NCBI GenBank assembly: GCA_001772865.1
Contig: MEVD01000006.1
Coordinates: forward strand, 1-35,171
Source of the DNA: a candidate division WWE3 bacterium RIFCSPHIGHO2_02_FULL_38_14
GTDB taxonomy: Bacteria > Patescibacteriota > WWE3 > UBA101185 > UBA10185
DNA length: 35,171 nt
Direction of reading: 5' to 3'
Both the position numbers and the translations under genes were made by a program. Of the stretch, positions 24,201 to 33,319 are shown in pieces; the stretch's first letter is position 1, and every line of letters starts with the position of its first letter. The notes under the pieces are model-generated. The model had not been told where the DNA came from, did not search any database, and worked only from the letters and a program-made list of their open reading frames with translations.

Positions 24201-24767
24201 TCATTTCATCCATATGGTTTCTTCAATTTTTGCCGATTTGTTAATATATCTTGCCAGTACAAATAATAAATCCGACAACCTGTTTAAATATTTTATTACT
24301 GGTGTAAGTTCGTTCATTTTTCTTATTTTTATTTCCCTTACTAAACTTCTTTCAGTTCTTCTGCATACAGCTCTGGCAATGTGAAAATATATTGCCATTA
24401 CATCTCCTGAAGGCAGAATAAAGTTTTTCAATTCCGGCAGTTTTCCATTAAAATCATCAATAAAAGATTCCAGCTCTTTTACTTTTTCATTGTAATATTT
24501 AATTTCTTTAATTTTCTCTTTTTTCTTCGAGGAAGCTATTAAAGCACCTAAATTAAAAAGCTCACGTTGAATTTTTATTACAATATCTTTAATACTTTTA
24601 TCCGAAAAATGGGGAACACCGCGTGAATAGGTAAGTCCAAGAATAGAATTTAATTCATCCAGATTTCCTAATATTTCAAAGATATTTTCAGATTTAAAAA
24701 ACCTCCCGCCAAAAAGGAGAGAGGTTTCGCCGTTATCTCCGGTCTTTGTGTATATTTTTGCACCCAT
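24201..24767 (-). CDS. Cob(I)alamin adenosyltransferase, PduO type
   Basis: 188 residues from the ATG at 24767; a TTG three codons upstream overlaps the nrdJ stop. The ATP-binding start KIYTKTGDNGETSLL, the DELNSILG segment, RAVCRRTERSLV and YLNRLSDLLFVLARY are typical of PduO-type adenosyltransferases. The enzyme makes adenosylcobalamin from reduced corrinoid and ATP. It follows nrdJ by 2 nt, so the two are made together. NrdJ needs exactly this cofactor, so the pair is functionally coherent. No B12 synthesis genes are in the window; salvage is inferred. Confidence 0.95.
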   Translation of the reverse strand: MGAKIYTKTGDNGETSLLFGGRFFKSENIFEILGNLDELNSILGLTYSRGVPHFSDKSIKDIVIKIQRELFNLGALIASSKKKEKIKEIKYYNEKVKELESFIDDFNGKLPELKNFILPSGDVMAIYFHIARAVCRRTERSLVREIKIRKMNELTPVIKYLNRLSDLLFVLARYINKSAKIEETIWMK

Positions 24768-24769
24768 AC

Positions 24770-27256
24770 TTAACAAACGCTAAATCCGCATTCAATGCAT
24801 TTTGAGCACCCTTCCTGCTGTATCAAAGATGAATTTCCGCACTCCGGGCACATATTTATATACGAAAACACCGACACTTCTCTTTTATTCTCTTCCACTA
24901 AATTGCTTCCGTTAGATCTAATCTGCACACCATATTCTTCTGCCAATACTTTGGCAACAGCATCCGGCACCGAGCTTACCCTTTTAGCTCCAAAACCCAC
25001 GGACCGGGCGCCTCCAATTCCTATAAGCTGAACAACAATTTCCTTTAGAGTTTTTAATTTATCATTCGAACCTCTAAGCCATCCAGAAATCAATCTTCCC
25101 AACGCTTCAGATAAAGCTGTTACGTCGCTTCCTGCTTTGCCTACGTTGGCGAATACTTCAAACGGGCTTCCGTCATCATTTTTATTAATTGTTATAAATG
25201 CCCTTCCCTGCGGAGTCAATACTTTGTAAGTAGTTCCGCTTAATTTATAAGCTCTGTCCATAGATTTTATGAATTCAGATTCGACAACAACATTACTCGG
25301 TTCTGATAATCCCTTTTTATCTTTAGTTTCTTTGGTTTCCAGAACAACCTCCTGCCTGGTCCCGGTTACATAAACCGTTAATCCTTTACATCCCAGCTCC
25401 CATCCCAACATATATGCTTTTGCTACATCGTCAATTGGAGCATTTTCCGGAAAGTTGCATGTTTTTGAAATAGAATTATCTATAAAAGTCTGAATAGATG
25501 CTTGAAGTGTAACGTGCTCTGTTGGTGTTATATCTGCCGAAACCACAAAGACATTCCTGATTCTTTCAGGAAGCTCTGGTACATTTTGACATGTACCAGT
25601 CTGAACTACTTTTTCAATTATTCTTTTCCGAGTTTCGGAATCATACCCAAGTTTAGTAAGGGCTTCTTCAAAATAAGGACTTACATAAGTAAGAGTTAAA
25701 GTGCCTTCATCTCCTGCAGCCTGATAAACATTGCGTAAATAAGCTAAAGCGAACGCTGGTTCACAACCATACCCCTCTACTCCGGCAACTGTAGAAATGG
25801 TTCCGGTTGGAGCCATGGTAGTTTGAGCACCATTTCTTATGCCATGCAGTTTAATTCCGTCAGTTATTAGATCCCAGTCAAGTCTTGGCCTGCCGAAATC
25901 TCTGCTGTAAAGTTTTAAAGGAATAGGCGGTTCCCATCTTAAATTCTCCGGATCGTAGATACTTCCTTTAATTTTTAAAAACGGACCGCGCTCTTCTGCC
26001 AATGCAATTGATGTTTTCATAGAGTGGTATCTCATAAACTCCGACACTTGAGCTGCAAATTCATTACCTTCGTCACTTCCGTATCTGATACCCATGGAAT
26101 ACATCGCATCAGCCAAACCCATGATACCAAGTCCGATCCTTCTGACATTTTCTGCGGCTTCTTTTAACTCAGGAACTACCGGTATGTATGTGTTTGCTGT
26201 AACTACATTATCAAGAAATCTGGTTGATAATTCGATTACGTCCTGATACAGGTCCCAGTCCAGTAAACCGTTTTCATCAAGCAATTCATTTAAATTAATT
26301 GAACCTAAGCAGCAGTTTTCGTAAGGTCCCAGCCACTGTTCGCCGCAAGGATTTGTGGCTTTAAGTTCATACATATGAGGAACAGGATTAGTACGATTGG
26401 CGGCATCAATAAACAACACACCCGGTTCTCCGTTTTTATAAGCATGCTGAACAATCAAATCAAATATTTCTCTGGCTCTGGGAGTTTCGACTACTTTTTT
26501 GGTATGCGGGTCTATTAATTCATAAGAAGTGTCATCCTTCACCGCTTGCATAAAAACATCTGTCACTGCTACAGAAATATTAAAGTTTGAAATTGCGCCC
26601 TCTTTTTCCTTGCACTTAATAAATTCTCTTATATCCGGATGGTCAACCCTTAAAACTCCCATATTCGCGCCTCTTCTGACACCTCCCTGAGCAACCTCAC
26701 CGAACGATGTATCATAAACCTTCAAAAATCCAATCGGACCGGTAGCCGACCCATTGCTGGAAGACACTATTGAACCTTTGGATCTCAAATCGGAAAAAGA
26801 AAATCCGTTCCCTCCACCGGATTGCTGAATCAACGCTGCTACCCTTAATGTAGAAAAAATACCGTCTTTGCCTTTTCCCAAATCGTCAGCAATAGGAAGT
26901 ACAAAACAGGCAGCCAACTGCCCAAGAGGAGTACCGGCACCCGTAAATGTAGGAGAATTCGGAAAAAACTGCTTCTGCGATAAAAGATTATAAAATTCTA
27001 TTTTAGAGGTTTCTACATCTCTATAAGGTCTGTCCGGTTCTGCAACAACACGGGATATTCTTTCAAACATCTCCTCAGGGGTTTCAGCTACCACCCCACT
27101 GTCGTTTTTTCTTAAATATCTTTTCTCTAAAATTTTTCTGGAATTATCTGTAAACTTAATATTTTTATTTTTTTCTAATCTTATAGGGGATCGTGCAGTA
27201 GAAAGTTTTAAGCCTAACGAGTCGGAACTACTTCCGGACGAATTAATCCAGTTCAT
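24770..27256 (-). CDS. nrdJ: Adenosylcobalamin-dependent (class II) ribonucleotide reductase
   Basis: 828 residues. It reduces ribonucleotides to deoxyribonucleotides using a radical from adenosylcobalamin. The thiyl-radical cysteine is C304 with N302 and E306 in TNPCGEQ. C117 (AACFVLP) and C315 are the likely redox pair. [10 protein letters not shown] and [12 protein letters not shown] are conserved. There is no N-terminal ATP-cone. The C-terminus carries a zinc-ribbon-like Cys tail ([13 protein letters not shown], final C828), as in related NrdJ enzymes. It needs no oxygen and no separate radical subunit. The ATG has no SD; a strong hairpin ends 3 nt before it. An in-frame TGA six codons upstream rules out an extended start. 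Confidence 0.97.
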   Translation of the reverse strand: MNWINSSGSSSDSLGLKLSTARSPIRLEKNKNIKFTDNSRKILEKRYLRKNDSGVVAETPEEMFERISRVVAEPDRPYRDVETSKIEFYNLLSQKQFFPNSPTFTGAGTPLGQLAACFVLPIADDLGKGKDGIFSTLRVAALIQQSGGGNGFSFSDLRSKGSIVSSSNGSATGPIGFLKVYDTSFGEVAQGGVRRGANMGVLRVDHPDIREFIKCKEKEGAISNFNISVAVTDVFMQAVKDDTSYELIDPHTKKVVETPRAREIFDLIVQHAYKNGEPGVLFIDAANRTNPVPHMYELKATNPCGEQWLGPYENCCLGSINLNELLDENGLLDWDLYQDVIELSTRFLDNVVTANTYIPVVPELKEAAENVRRIGLGIMGLADAMYSMGIRYGSDEGNEFAAQVSEFMRYHSMKTSIALAEERGPFLKIKGSIYDPENLRWEPPIPLKLYSRDFGRPRLDWDLITDGIKLHGIRNGAQTTMAPTGTISTVAGVEGYGCEPAFALAYLRNVYQAAGDEGTLTLTYVSPYFEEALTKLGYDSETRKRIIEKVVQTGTCQNVPELPERIRNVFVVSADITPTEHVTLQASIQTFIDNSISKTCNFPENAPIDDVAKAYMLGWELGCKGLTVYVTGTRQEVVLETKETKDKKGLSEPSNVVVESEFIKSMDRAYKLSGTTYKVLTPQGRAFITINKNDDGSPFEVFANVGKAGSDVTALSEALGRLISGWLRGSNDKLKTLKEIVVQLIGIGGARSVGFGAKRVSSVPDAVAKVLAEEYGVQIRSNGSNLVEENKREVSVFSYINMCPECGNSSLIQQEGCSKCIECGFSVC

Positions 27257-27378
27257 AGAGCAGGGGAAGATTCATGAGACGACAACCTTCCACTGCCTGT
27301 GAAGATTGACGGCCCGTGAAGCTTTTTTTGAGAGCCAGCAATTGTTTAGACTTCCTAGCTAACAGTTAATTTATTACG
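27257..27378 (-). promoter_or_regulatory. Structured leader of nrdJ, possible regulatory RNA
   Basis: The predicted leader is about 122 nt. On the minus strand GCAGTGGAAGGTT pairs with AATCTTCCCCTGC (13 positions, one mismatch, one G-T) around an 11-nt loop, and the stem ends 3 nt before the ATG. Two upstream copies of CTTCAC can each pair instead with GTGGAAG in the 5' arm, so alternative folds compete. No SD is present. I cannot fit it to the cobalamin riboswitch core, but the B12-dependent enzyme makes corrinoid sensing a reasonable guess. Confidence 0.5.
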
Positions 27379-27384
27379 TCGTTC

Positions 27385-27414
27385 AATATAATCATAACCG
27401 CTTTATATGTACAA
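27385..27414 (-). promoter_or_regulatory. Candidate promoter of nrdJ
   Basis: TTGTAC (27414-27409), an 18-nt spacer and TATATT (27390-27385) on the minus strand. The start would be near 27378. Confidence 0.4.
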
Positions 27415-27578
27415 CTAACAATAATTGAGATATTCCCATTTTTAATAGTTATTTTAGGAGAAATAAAATGAATGTACCAATATATATTCGAACAATATAT
27501 TATTTCAATATTTACCTTTAGCTCTATTAATATCGGTAATTGAAACGGAATTTAAAACATTAAAATCTTATATATAAC
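27415..27578. other. AT-rich remainder of the nrdJ-ftsZ gap
   Basis: The gap between nrdJ and ftsZ is 322 nt. Besides the nrdJ leader and promoter I see very AT-rich sequence without a clear ftsZ terminator. On the plus strand AGGAG precedes an ATG at 27468 that opens a 17-codon frame ending at 27521; it may be chance. Confidence 0.4.
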
Positions 27579-28718
27579 TTATTTTCCTCTTAAAAATGCT
27601 GGAATATCGTATTTAGTGTCTGAATCGTCCGTAAAATCCTCCGGCTTCCATGCCGGCTTTTCCGGCTGATCTTCTTTTAATGGTGCCTGTTGTTCGGCTT
27701 CCTTCTTTTCCTCTTTGCGAACTTCATATGAGATAGGAAGACCCAGCTTGCTCCTCATTTCTCTGCTGTTGTCAAAACCGGTTGCAATAACAGTAATTTT
27801 AATCTGGTCATTCATATTCTCATCTATTGTGGTTCCGAATATAATATTTGCATCAGGACTCGCCAATCCTCTGATTATTTCAGCTGCTTCGTCTACTTCC
27901 TTCATAGTCAAATCAGCGCCGCCTATTACATTAAATAATATCCCGGTAGCTCCTTCTATTGAAACTTCCAACAATGGAGACGAAACGGCAGCTTTCGCTG
28001 CTGTCGAAGCTCTTCCATCACCACTTCCGATACCTATTCCCATTAAAGCGGAGCCTGCGTCTTTCATTACAGCACGGACATCGGCAAAATCAACATTTAT
28101 TAATCCGGGCATAACTATTAAATCCGAAATTCCCTGCACACCCTGATTTAAAATGCTGTCCGAAACTTTAAAGGCATCCATAACGGTCATTTTTTCATCT
28201 GCTATTTCAAGCAATTTTTGGTTCGGAATTACTATTAAGGCATCAACTTCTTTTTTTAGATTTTCTATACCTATCTCAGCATTTTGCATTCTTTGTGCGC
28301 CTTCAAATTTAAATGGCTTGGTTACTACTCCGACAGTTAACGCCCCTAATTCGCGTGCTAAGCGGGCTATTGTAGGTGAAGCACCCGTTCCCGTACCGCC
28401 TCCCATACCTGCCGTAACAAAGATCATATCTGAACCTTCCAGATTAGACTGAAGAAGCTCCATGGACTCCTCAGCAGCTTTTTTGCCTATATTAGGATCG
28501 GATCCGGCACCAAGTCCGTTAGTAATATCTTGTCCTATAGGTATTTTGATGAACGCTTTATTAATTGAAAGTGCCTGGGCATCAGTATTTACAGCAATAA
28601 ATTCCACGCCGGAAATCTGCCCGGAGTTAATCATAGTGTTGATAACATTACATCCCGCACCTCCAACACCGACAACTCTAATTTTTGCAAATCTTTCTAT
28701 TTCAGGTTTTACTAGCAT
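27579..28718 (-). CDS. ftsZ: Cell division GTPase FtsZ
   Basis: 379 residues. The tubulin signature GGGTGTG (106-112) and the T7 loop NVDFADV with D210 and D213 are intact, so GTP hydrolysis is expected. After the globular domain comes a charged linker (about 318-362), then the conserved C-terminal peptide DIPAFLRGK, which binds FtsA. It is last in the cluster, 186 nt after ftsA, with its own candidate promoter. No SD is visible. Confidence 0.98.
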   Translation of the reverse strand: MLVKPEIERFAKIRVVGVGGAGCNVINTMINSGQISGVEFIAVNTDAQALSINKAFIKIPIGQDITNGLGAGSDPNIGKKAAEESMELLQSNLEGSDMIFVTAGMGGGTGTGASPTIARLARELGALTVGVVTKPFKFEGAQRMQNAEIGIENLKKEVDALIVIPNQKLLEIADEKMTVMDAFKVSDSILNQGVQGISDLIVMPGLINVDFADVRAVMKDAGSALMGIGIGSGDGRASTAAKAAVSSPLLEVSIEGATGILFNVIGGADLTMKEVDEAAEIIRGLASPDANIIFGTTIDENMNDQIKITVIATGFDNSREMRSKLGLPISYEVRKEEKKEAEQQAPLKEDQPEKPAWKPEDFTDDSDTKYDIPAFLRGK

Positions 28719-28746
28719 ATAAGTTAAATGAACAGCTTACAAACTT

Positions 28747-28774
28747 ATAGTATTAATAAGCTAAGTATTAGCAA
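28747..28774 (-). promoter_or_regulatory. Candidate ftsZ promoter overlapped by an inverted repeat
   Basis: TTGCTA (28774-28769), a 16-nt spacer and TACTAT (28752-28747) on the minus strand. The inverted repeat TAAGCT (28757-28762) / AGCTTA (28774-28779) spans the spacer and touches the -35. Confidence 0.45.
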
Positions 28775-28789
28775 GCTTAGAAAATACTA

Positions 28790-28815
28790 CTATCATATAC
28801 TAATTTTGATGATAG
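28790..28815. repeat. Inverted repeat in the ftsA-ftsZ gap
   Basis: CTATCAT (28790-28796) and ATGATAG (28809-28815) are perfect 7-bp complements around a 12-nt loop. A further CTATC-type half-site (CTATCG) lies a little beyond, near 28830. It may end the ftsA transcript or bind a regulator of ftsZ. Confidence 0.45.
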
Positions 28816-28904
28816 CACTTTTTCCTTACTATCGTTTGGAAATGAGCCGCTAAACAAACATTTCCTTTTACAGGTCCGGAAAAGAAAACTATTGAAATCT
28901 ATAG

Positions 28905-30176
28905 TTAGGGCAGAAATGATTTTAATTTTTCAATAATTTTACTGAATACTGAATTCATCTTACCGCGTCCGGTGTCAAAATTCAACATCGTATTGCTTTT
29001 CATTTTTCCTACTCCATATAATACTGCACCGACCGTGGCAGAATATGCAGGTCCCTGAATTTCATCTATAAGTCCAGTTACTCCCCTCGGAAAACCTACA
29101 CGTACCGGCATTTTCATAACAGCTTTCGCAACTTTTTCAACACCAGCCGTTAAAGCTCCTCCTCCTGTTACTACTAAGCCGGCTGGTAGTTTACCTTGCA
29201 AGTTAGCTTTATTAATTTCTAAAACAATTAATCTAAAAATTTCATTAAGTCGTGCATCGATAATTTCGTATAATAATTTTTTATGAACAGTATCTGATTC
29301 CAGACCAAATTCCGAAACATCAAATTCTTCCATCTTTTTGCGGTCACCGTTGGTTAAAACTGCTGTTTGTATAAACATCTCCTGTTTTTCATTGCTCAGC
29401 TTTATTTTTATTTTCTCTGCATCTTCAAGCCTTGTTCTTAAACCGATAGCAAGGTCATTCGTTATATACCTTGCACCTATAGGCAGCACTCTTGAATATA
29501 TCGGACTTCCTTCCAGAAAAGCTACTATCGAAGTAGTGCCGCCTCCGATATCAACCAGAACGGTTCCCAATTCTTTTTCAGTATCGGTAAGCACGGATTC
29601 GGCAGAAGCAATTCCGATATAGACAAGGTCGTCAACTTGTATTCCTACTTGGGAAACACATTTAATTAAATTTTTCATCGCCGTTGAAGATCCATGAATG
29701 ATATTTGTTTCAACTTCCAGACGTACTCCCGACATACCAATCGGATCTTTAATTCCGGCTTGTGAATCTACCATAAAATCCCTGGGGATTACATGGATTA
29801 TTTCTCTGGATGAAGGTATAGACACAGCCTGCGCGGCCTCAGTTACTCTTATAACGTCTTCTGTGGATATTTCCGAGCCTTGATGGGAAACGGCTACCAC
29901 GCCATGCGAATTTTGGGTTTCAATATGTGTACCGTTAATAGTAACCAGAGCAGATGAAATTGAAACACCAGCCATTCTTTCCGCCCGCTCTAAGCTTGAG
30001 GAGATTGATTCAACTGCTGCATCAATATCTACTACATTTCCTTTGCTTATTCCTTTAGACGGAACACTGCCCGAAACACCGATAATTGAAACTTTATTAT
30101 CCGTAACCGCCGCCACCGCCGAACTTATTTTTGTAGAGCCTATGTCGATACTAGTAATAAACTTTTCTTTGGGCAT
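28905..30176 (-). CDS. ftsA: Cell division protein FtsA
   Basis: 423 residues, actin-like ATPase that anchors FtsZ to the membrane. Phosphate-binding loops are SIDIGSTKIS at the start and VDIGGGTTS in the middle; the adenosine motif is TGGGALTAGVE. The 1C domain typical of FtsA lies between. The C-terminal amphipathic helix (FSKIIEKLKSFLP) would insert in the membrane. It follows ftsQ by 48 nt. The SD is weak: GAGGAAG lies about 20 nt upstream of the ATG. Confidence 0.97.
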   Translation of the reverse strand: MPKEKFITSIDIGSTKISSAVAAVTDNKVSIIGVSGSVPSKGISKGNVVDIDAAVESISSSLERAERMAGVSISSALVTINGTHIETQNSHGVVAVSHQGSEISTEDVIRVTEAAQAVSIPSSREIIHVIPRDFMVDSQAGIKDPIGMSGVRLEVETNIIHGSSTAMKNLIKCVSQVGIQVDDLVYIGIASAESVLTDTEKELGTVLVDIGGGTTSIVAFLEGSPIYSRVLPIGARYITNDLAIGLRTRLEDAEKIKIKLSNEKQEMFIQTAVLTNGDRKKMEEFDVSEFGLESDTVHKKLLYEIIDARLNEIFRLIVLEINKANLQGKLPAGLVVTGGGALTAGVEKVAKAVMKMPVRVGFPRGVTGLIDEIQGPAYSATVGAVLYGVGKMKSNTMLNFDTGRGKMNSVFSKIIEKLKSFLP

Positions 30177-30224
30177 AATAAAAATTATTTCTTCTTCCTC
30201 ATATTAATATAGAGGCAAAAGATA

Positions 30225-31013
30225 TTAATATGATACTATTACTTTATCATATCGTAAATCAATTCCCTTCACAGTTTTACCTGAAGAAGTTTCATTAACC
30301 AATACGTCTATAGCGGTTTCAATTGAAGTCTTCAAGTCTTTTTCCTGGGAAATAAATATTTCTATCCCGTTATTTAAATAAACTTTTGTATATCTGGAAG
30401 AAAAACTTAAACTGCTAACTTTCATATCCTTTTCATTAATAATAGACATTAATGTATTGTAAAAAGGAACTATGGTTCTATTTATAAATGTTCCTACTTT
30501 AATTTCCGAGTCGTACTGAATTTTGGGAAGATCCATAAATTTCTCACTTACAAATCCCAATACATATCCGTCTTCATCAACTAAATAATTATTTGAAGAA
30601 CCGTTTTCGTAAATTACTGCTAATGGTATTCTTTCTTTTATTTTCACTACTAACTTTGAAGGTAGATGTTTTTCGACGGAAATGGTTTTAATACCTAGAA
30701 AATTCTTTTCTGCTAAATCTGTGATCTTTTTCTTGTTCAAAGTAAATATATTCTTACCCATAACATTTGAACTGACAATTTTATATAGGTCTGTTTCATT
30801 CACAAATCTTTCAACACCGTAAATACTCAATTTATTGATTTCAAATGTTGATGAGTAGAAAAACTCATTTAGAACCAAGCCTAATATTAATCCGAACAAA
30901 CATCCAAATATTGCGGTTTTTAAATAATTTGTAAAAACTCTTTTAAATCCACCGATATCTCTTTTCTTTTTATTTTTGATAAATTTATTAAATACAATCT
31001 TTTCGGAAGGCAT
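30225..31013 (-). CDS. ftsQ: Cell division protein FtsQ/DivIB
   Basis: 262 residues. A basic cytoplasmic N-terminus (KKKRDIGGFKR) and a membrane helix (about 30-50) precede a POTRA domain (about 57-125, INKLSIYGVERFVNE...). The FtsQ domain (SVEKHLPSKLVVKIKERIPLAVI, then YLVDEDGYVL) follows outside the cell. The protein scaffolds the divisome. TAAAAT lies 6 nt before the ATG, so it may have its own leaderless transcript inside the cluster. Confidence 0.92.
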   Translation of the reverse strand: MPSEKIVFNKFIKNKKKRDIGGFKRVFTNYLKTAIFGCLFGLILGLVLNEFFYSSTFEINKLSIYGVERFVNETDLYKIVSSNVMGKNIFTLNKKKITDLAEKNFLGIKTISVEKHLPSKLVVKIKERIPLAVIYENGSSNNYLVDEDGYVLGFVSEKFMDLPKIQYDSEIKVGTFINRTIVPFYNTLMSIINEKDMKVSSLSFSSRYTKVYLNNGIEIFISQEKDLKTSIETAIDVLVNETSSGKTVKGIDLRYDKVIVSY

Positions 31014-31019
31014 TATTAT

Positions 31020-31025
31020 ATTTTA
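31020..31025 (-). promoter_or_regulatory. -10-like element of ftsQ (leaderless arrangement)
   Basis: TAAAAT on the minus strand, 6 nt before the ATG at 31013 and next to the murG stop. No -35 is evident. Confidence 0.35.
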
Positions 31026-31026
31026 A

Positions 31027-32148
31027 CTAAAGATACTTAAATACCAGATCAGTAATTTTAATTTCTGCGTCTTTAATTACATTAATGCTATTATCTTTTA
31101 TTTTGTAATCGTGAATATTTTTAAGCATATGCTCTACTTTTTGAATAAATATTTCGATTGAAAGATTTTTTTCCTCTATAATCTCGGCTAATCCGGCTTT
31201 CGAAACTACTTTTGCATTAACTAATTGCTCGTTATGGGATACCCAGGGAATCGGAATTAAAAGTGCGGGTTTTTCCAATGCGATAATTTCGCTTATGGTG
31301 TGGGCTCCCGCGCGGGATATAACCATACTACAAAGATTGAAAACCTCTCCTATTTCATCATCAAGCACAAATTTAACGGGAATATACTTGCCAGGTTGAT
31401 CTTTAAGGTTTTCCGCAATGATTTTTAGAGTATCATAATCCTTAAAATACGAGTGGTCACCGCACTGATGAATAATATTTACGATTCCTAGAATTTCCGG
31501 TAGAGAATCTTTAATTAATAAATTTATTTTATGAGATCCTGTTTTGCCGGCAGTCACATATATAGTCGGTAGACCGGAATTTACCTCAAATTTACTGCTG
31601 GATGACTTGAAAATCTCTTTTCTTAACGGTATGCCGGTTAATACTGACTTTTCCTTAGGATAAAACTTCTCCGATTCAGACCATGAAAGCATGATTTTCT
31701 TTGTAATTTTAGAAATCAATTTATTTGCGTAACCGGCAACCATTGTTTGTTCATGAGTGATTGAGGGTATCTTTAAAATATATCCTGCAATTATTACGGG
31801 AACTGCCAAGTATCCGCCAAATGATAAAATCATATTCGGCTTTATTTGAAGCAACAATATAAATGCCCGTAAAAATCCCAGAGGAATTTTTGCCAACCTA
31901 AAAACATTGTACGTTTTATAAAATTTACCTGCCTGTAGAGAAAAAAACTTTATTCCCATTCCGTTAATCTGTCTGAATTCCAAAGTGGTATTAATATCCC
32001 CCTTCATAGAGTACTTATGCCCGAACCAATATATTTCCACTTTTGGGTCTCTTCTCAATATTTCCCGAATTACAGGGATAGCAGAAGTGTGATGTCCGCC
32101 AGTAATTACAACTTTCTTAGATTTAGATTTAAGATTTTTTAGAAACAT
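31027..32148 (-). CDS. murG: UDP-GlcNAc:lipid I transferase MurG, divergent
   Basis: 373 residues from the ATG at 32148; a TTG five codons upstream is the alternative. GT28/GT-B fold enzyme that turns lipid I into lipid II on the inner membrane face. The N-terminal loop reads ITGGHHTSAIP where MurG usually has GGTGGHVFPG, so one Gly is lost but the His stays. The C-terminal half shows VTAGKTGSHKIN (usual GGSQGA-xxN), SRAGAHTISE (usual SGALTVSE) and SHNEQLVNA (usual QQ-xNA). The pattern is MurG, but more divergent than its neighbours. It overlaps ftsW by 20 nt. Confidence 0.88.
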   Translation of the reverse strand: MFLKNLKSKSKKVVITGGHHTSAIPVIREILRRDPKVEIYWFGHKYSMKGDINTTLEFRQINGMGIKFFSLQAGKFYKTYNVFRLAKIPLGFLRAFILLLQIKPNMILSFGGYLAVPVIIAGYILKIPSITHEQTMVAGYANKLISKITKKIMLSWSESEKFYPKEKSVLTGIPLRKEIFKSSSSKFEVNSGLPTIYVTAGKTGSHKINLLIKDSLPEILGIVNIIHQCGDHSYFKDYDTLKIIAENLKDQPGKYIPVKFVLDDEIGEVFNLCSMVISRAGAHTISEIIALEKPALLIPIPWVSHNEQLVNAKVVSKAGLAEIIEEKNLSIEIFIQKVEHMLKNIHDYKIKDNSINVIKDAEIKITDLVFKYL

Positions 32149-33295
32149 TTGCCAGTATTCCAAGCCCCATCATACCAAATAACATTGAAGAGCCGCCATA
32201 TGATATTAAAGGAATCGGAACTCCTGTCAAAGGTATAATTCTTGCCATAGCAGCAACATTTACAAAAAACTGAATTCCGAACCAAGTAGTGACCCCTACC
32301 GAAAGCATTCTTCCCAAATTATCACCGGCATTTTTAGCAGTTTCATATCCTCTATATAATAAAAAAGTAAATAATGCTATAACAAGCAAAGAACCTGCAT
32401 ATCCCATTTCCTCCCCGACTATTGCAAAAATAGAATCAGCGGATGTTTCAGGTAGATATTGAAATTTCTGCCTCGACTGCCCCAGCCCAACTCCCAAAAG
32501 TCCTCCTGATCCCAAAGCTATAGAGATTTGTTTTGAATGGTAGCTTTCTTCAGTCTCTTCATTCCCCGAAACTTTTATATATGATATTAGTCTTTCACGC
32601 CGGTAAGGCGACAATAACATAACTGTCAATCCCAGAACGGCAATTATCGGAATTATAATAAAAAGCTTCTTGATTCCCGCGCCTGAAGAAAAATATATTG
32701 CTGTACCTATAATAAAAACTATAGCAGCGGTAGACATATTCGGTTGCAGCAAAATCAAAAAAGAAAATAATGCTGTGGGAATAAAATAAATCCAAAATGC
32801 CTCATTTTTACTTCGATTTAAGTATTTCTCCAAATGAACTGATAGATATAAAACTAGTGAAAATTTCGCCAACTCAGCCGGTTGAAAGCCCAGCACACCT
32901 ATCAGAGGCACCTTTGGCAAAGGTTCCGGATTTAAATAAAACCATCTATTAGCGCCATTTAAACATGGAGTGAAAATAGTATTTTCCGAACAGGGAAATA
33001 TTCCCACAACAGCAAGGATAAACAGCAAAACCAGGCTTATTAAAAAAAGTATATACGCCGGCTTTCTGACGTTTGAATAATCTATTTTATAAAAATAAAT
33101 AAAACCGAGAGTTCCTAAAACAGCCCAGGCAATTTGCAAATAAGCAAATCTATATGCTTCTCCGAATGTTCCGTAAGAAAACACCGCCGTAGCGTCATAA
33201 ACCATAATTATTCCGAACAGCACTAATGCAAATATGGTACCGATAAGTTTTTTATCCGGAGTATAAACAGGCAAGTTTTTTATTTTTTTTCTCAT
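32129..33295 (-). CDS. ftsW: Division SEDS glycosyltransferase FtsW
   Basis: 388 residues with about ten membrane helices. SEDS motifs: GFQPAELAKFSLV, LQPNMSTAAIV, an extracellular loop with ADSIFAIVGEEMGYAG, and PLTGVPIPLISYGGSSM. The first extracellular loop is enlarged (about 100-140) and holds two cysteines (PCSEN, PCLNG) that could form a disulfide. A good SD (GGAGG) lies 11 nt before the ATG. It stands between mraY and murG, the usual dcw position, but murD is missing. Confidence 0.95.
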   Translation of the reverse strand: MRKKIKNLPVYTPDKKLIGTIFALVLFGIIMVYDATAVFSYGTFGEAYRFAYLQIAWAVLGTLGFIYFYKIDYSNVRKPAYILFLISLVLLFILAVVGIFPCSENTIFTPCLNGANRWFYLNPEPLPKVPLIGVLGFQPAELAKFSLVLYLSVHLEKYLNRSKNEAFWIYFIPTALFSFLILLQPNMSTAAIVFIIGTAIYFSSGAGIKKLFIIIPIIAVLGLTVMLLSPYRRERLISYIKVSGNEETEESYHSKQISIALGSGGLLGVGLGQSRQKFQYLPETSADSIFAIVGEEMGYAGSLLVIALFTFLLYRGYETAKNAGDNLGRMLSVGVTTWFGIQFFVNVAAMARIIPLTGVPIPLISYGGSSMLFGMMGLGILANVSKKS

Positions 33296-33319
33296 TCACT
33301 GATTTCCTCCAGAAGTTGT

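Noticed and set aside
27257-27378. Cobalamin riboswitch upstream of nrdJ
   Set aside because: The context is ideal, but I cannot place the conserved core and B12 box, so only an unclassified structured leader is claimed.
27715-28146. Plus-strand open frame of 143 codons
   Set aside because: It is antisense to ftsZ, which is conserved over its full length in the other frame.
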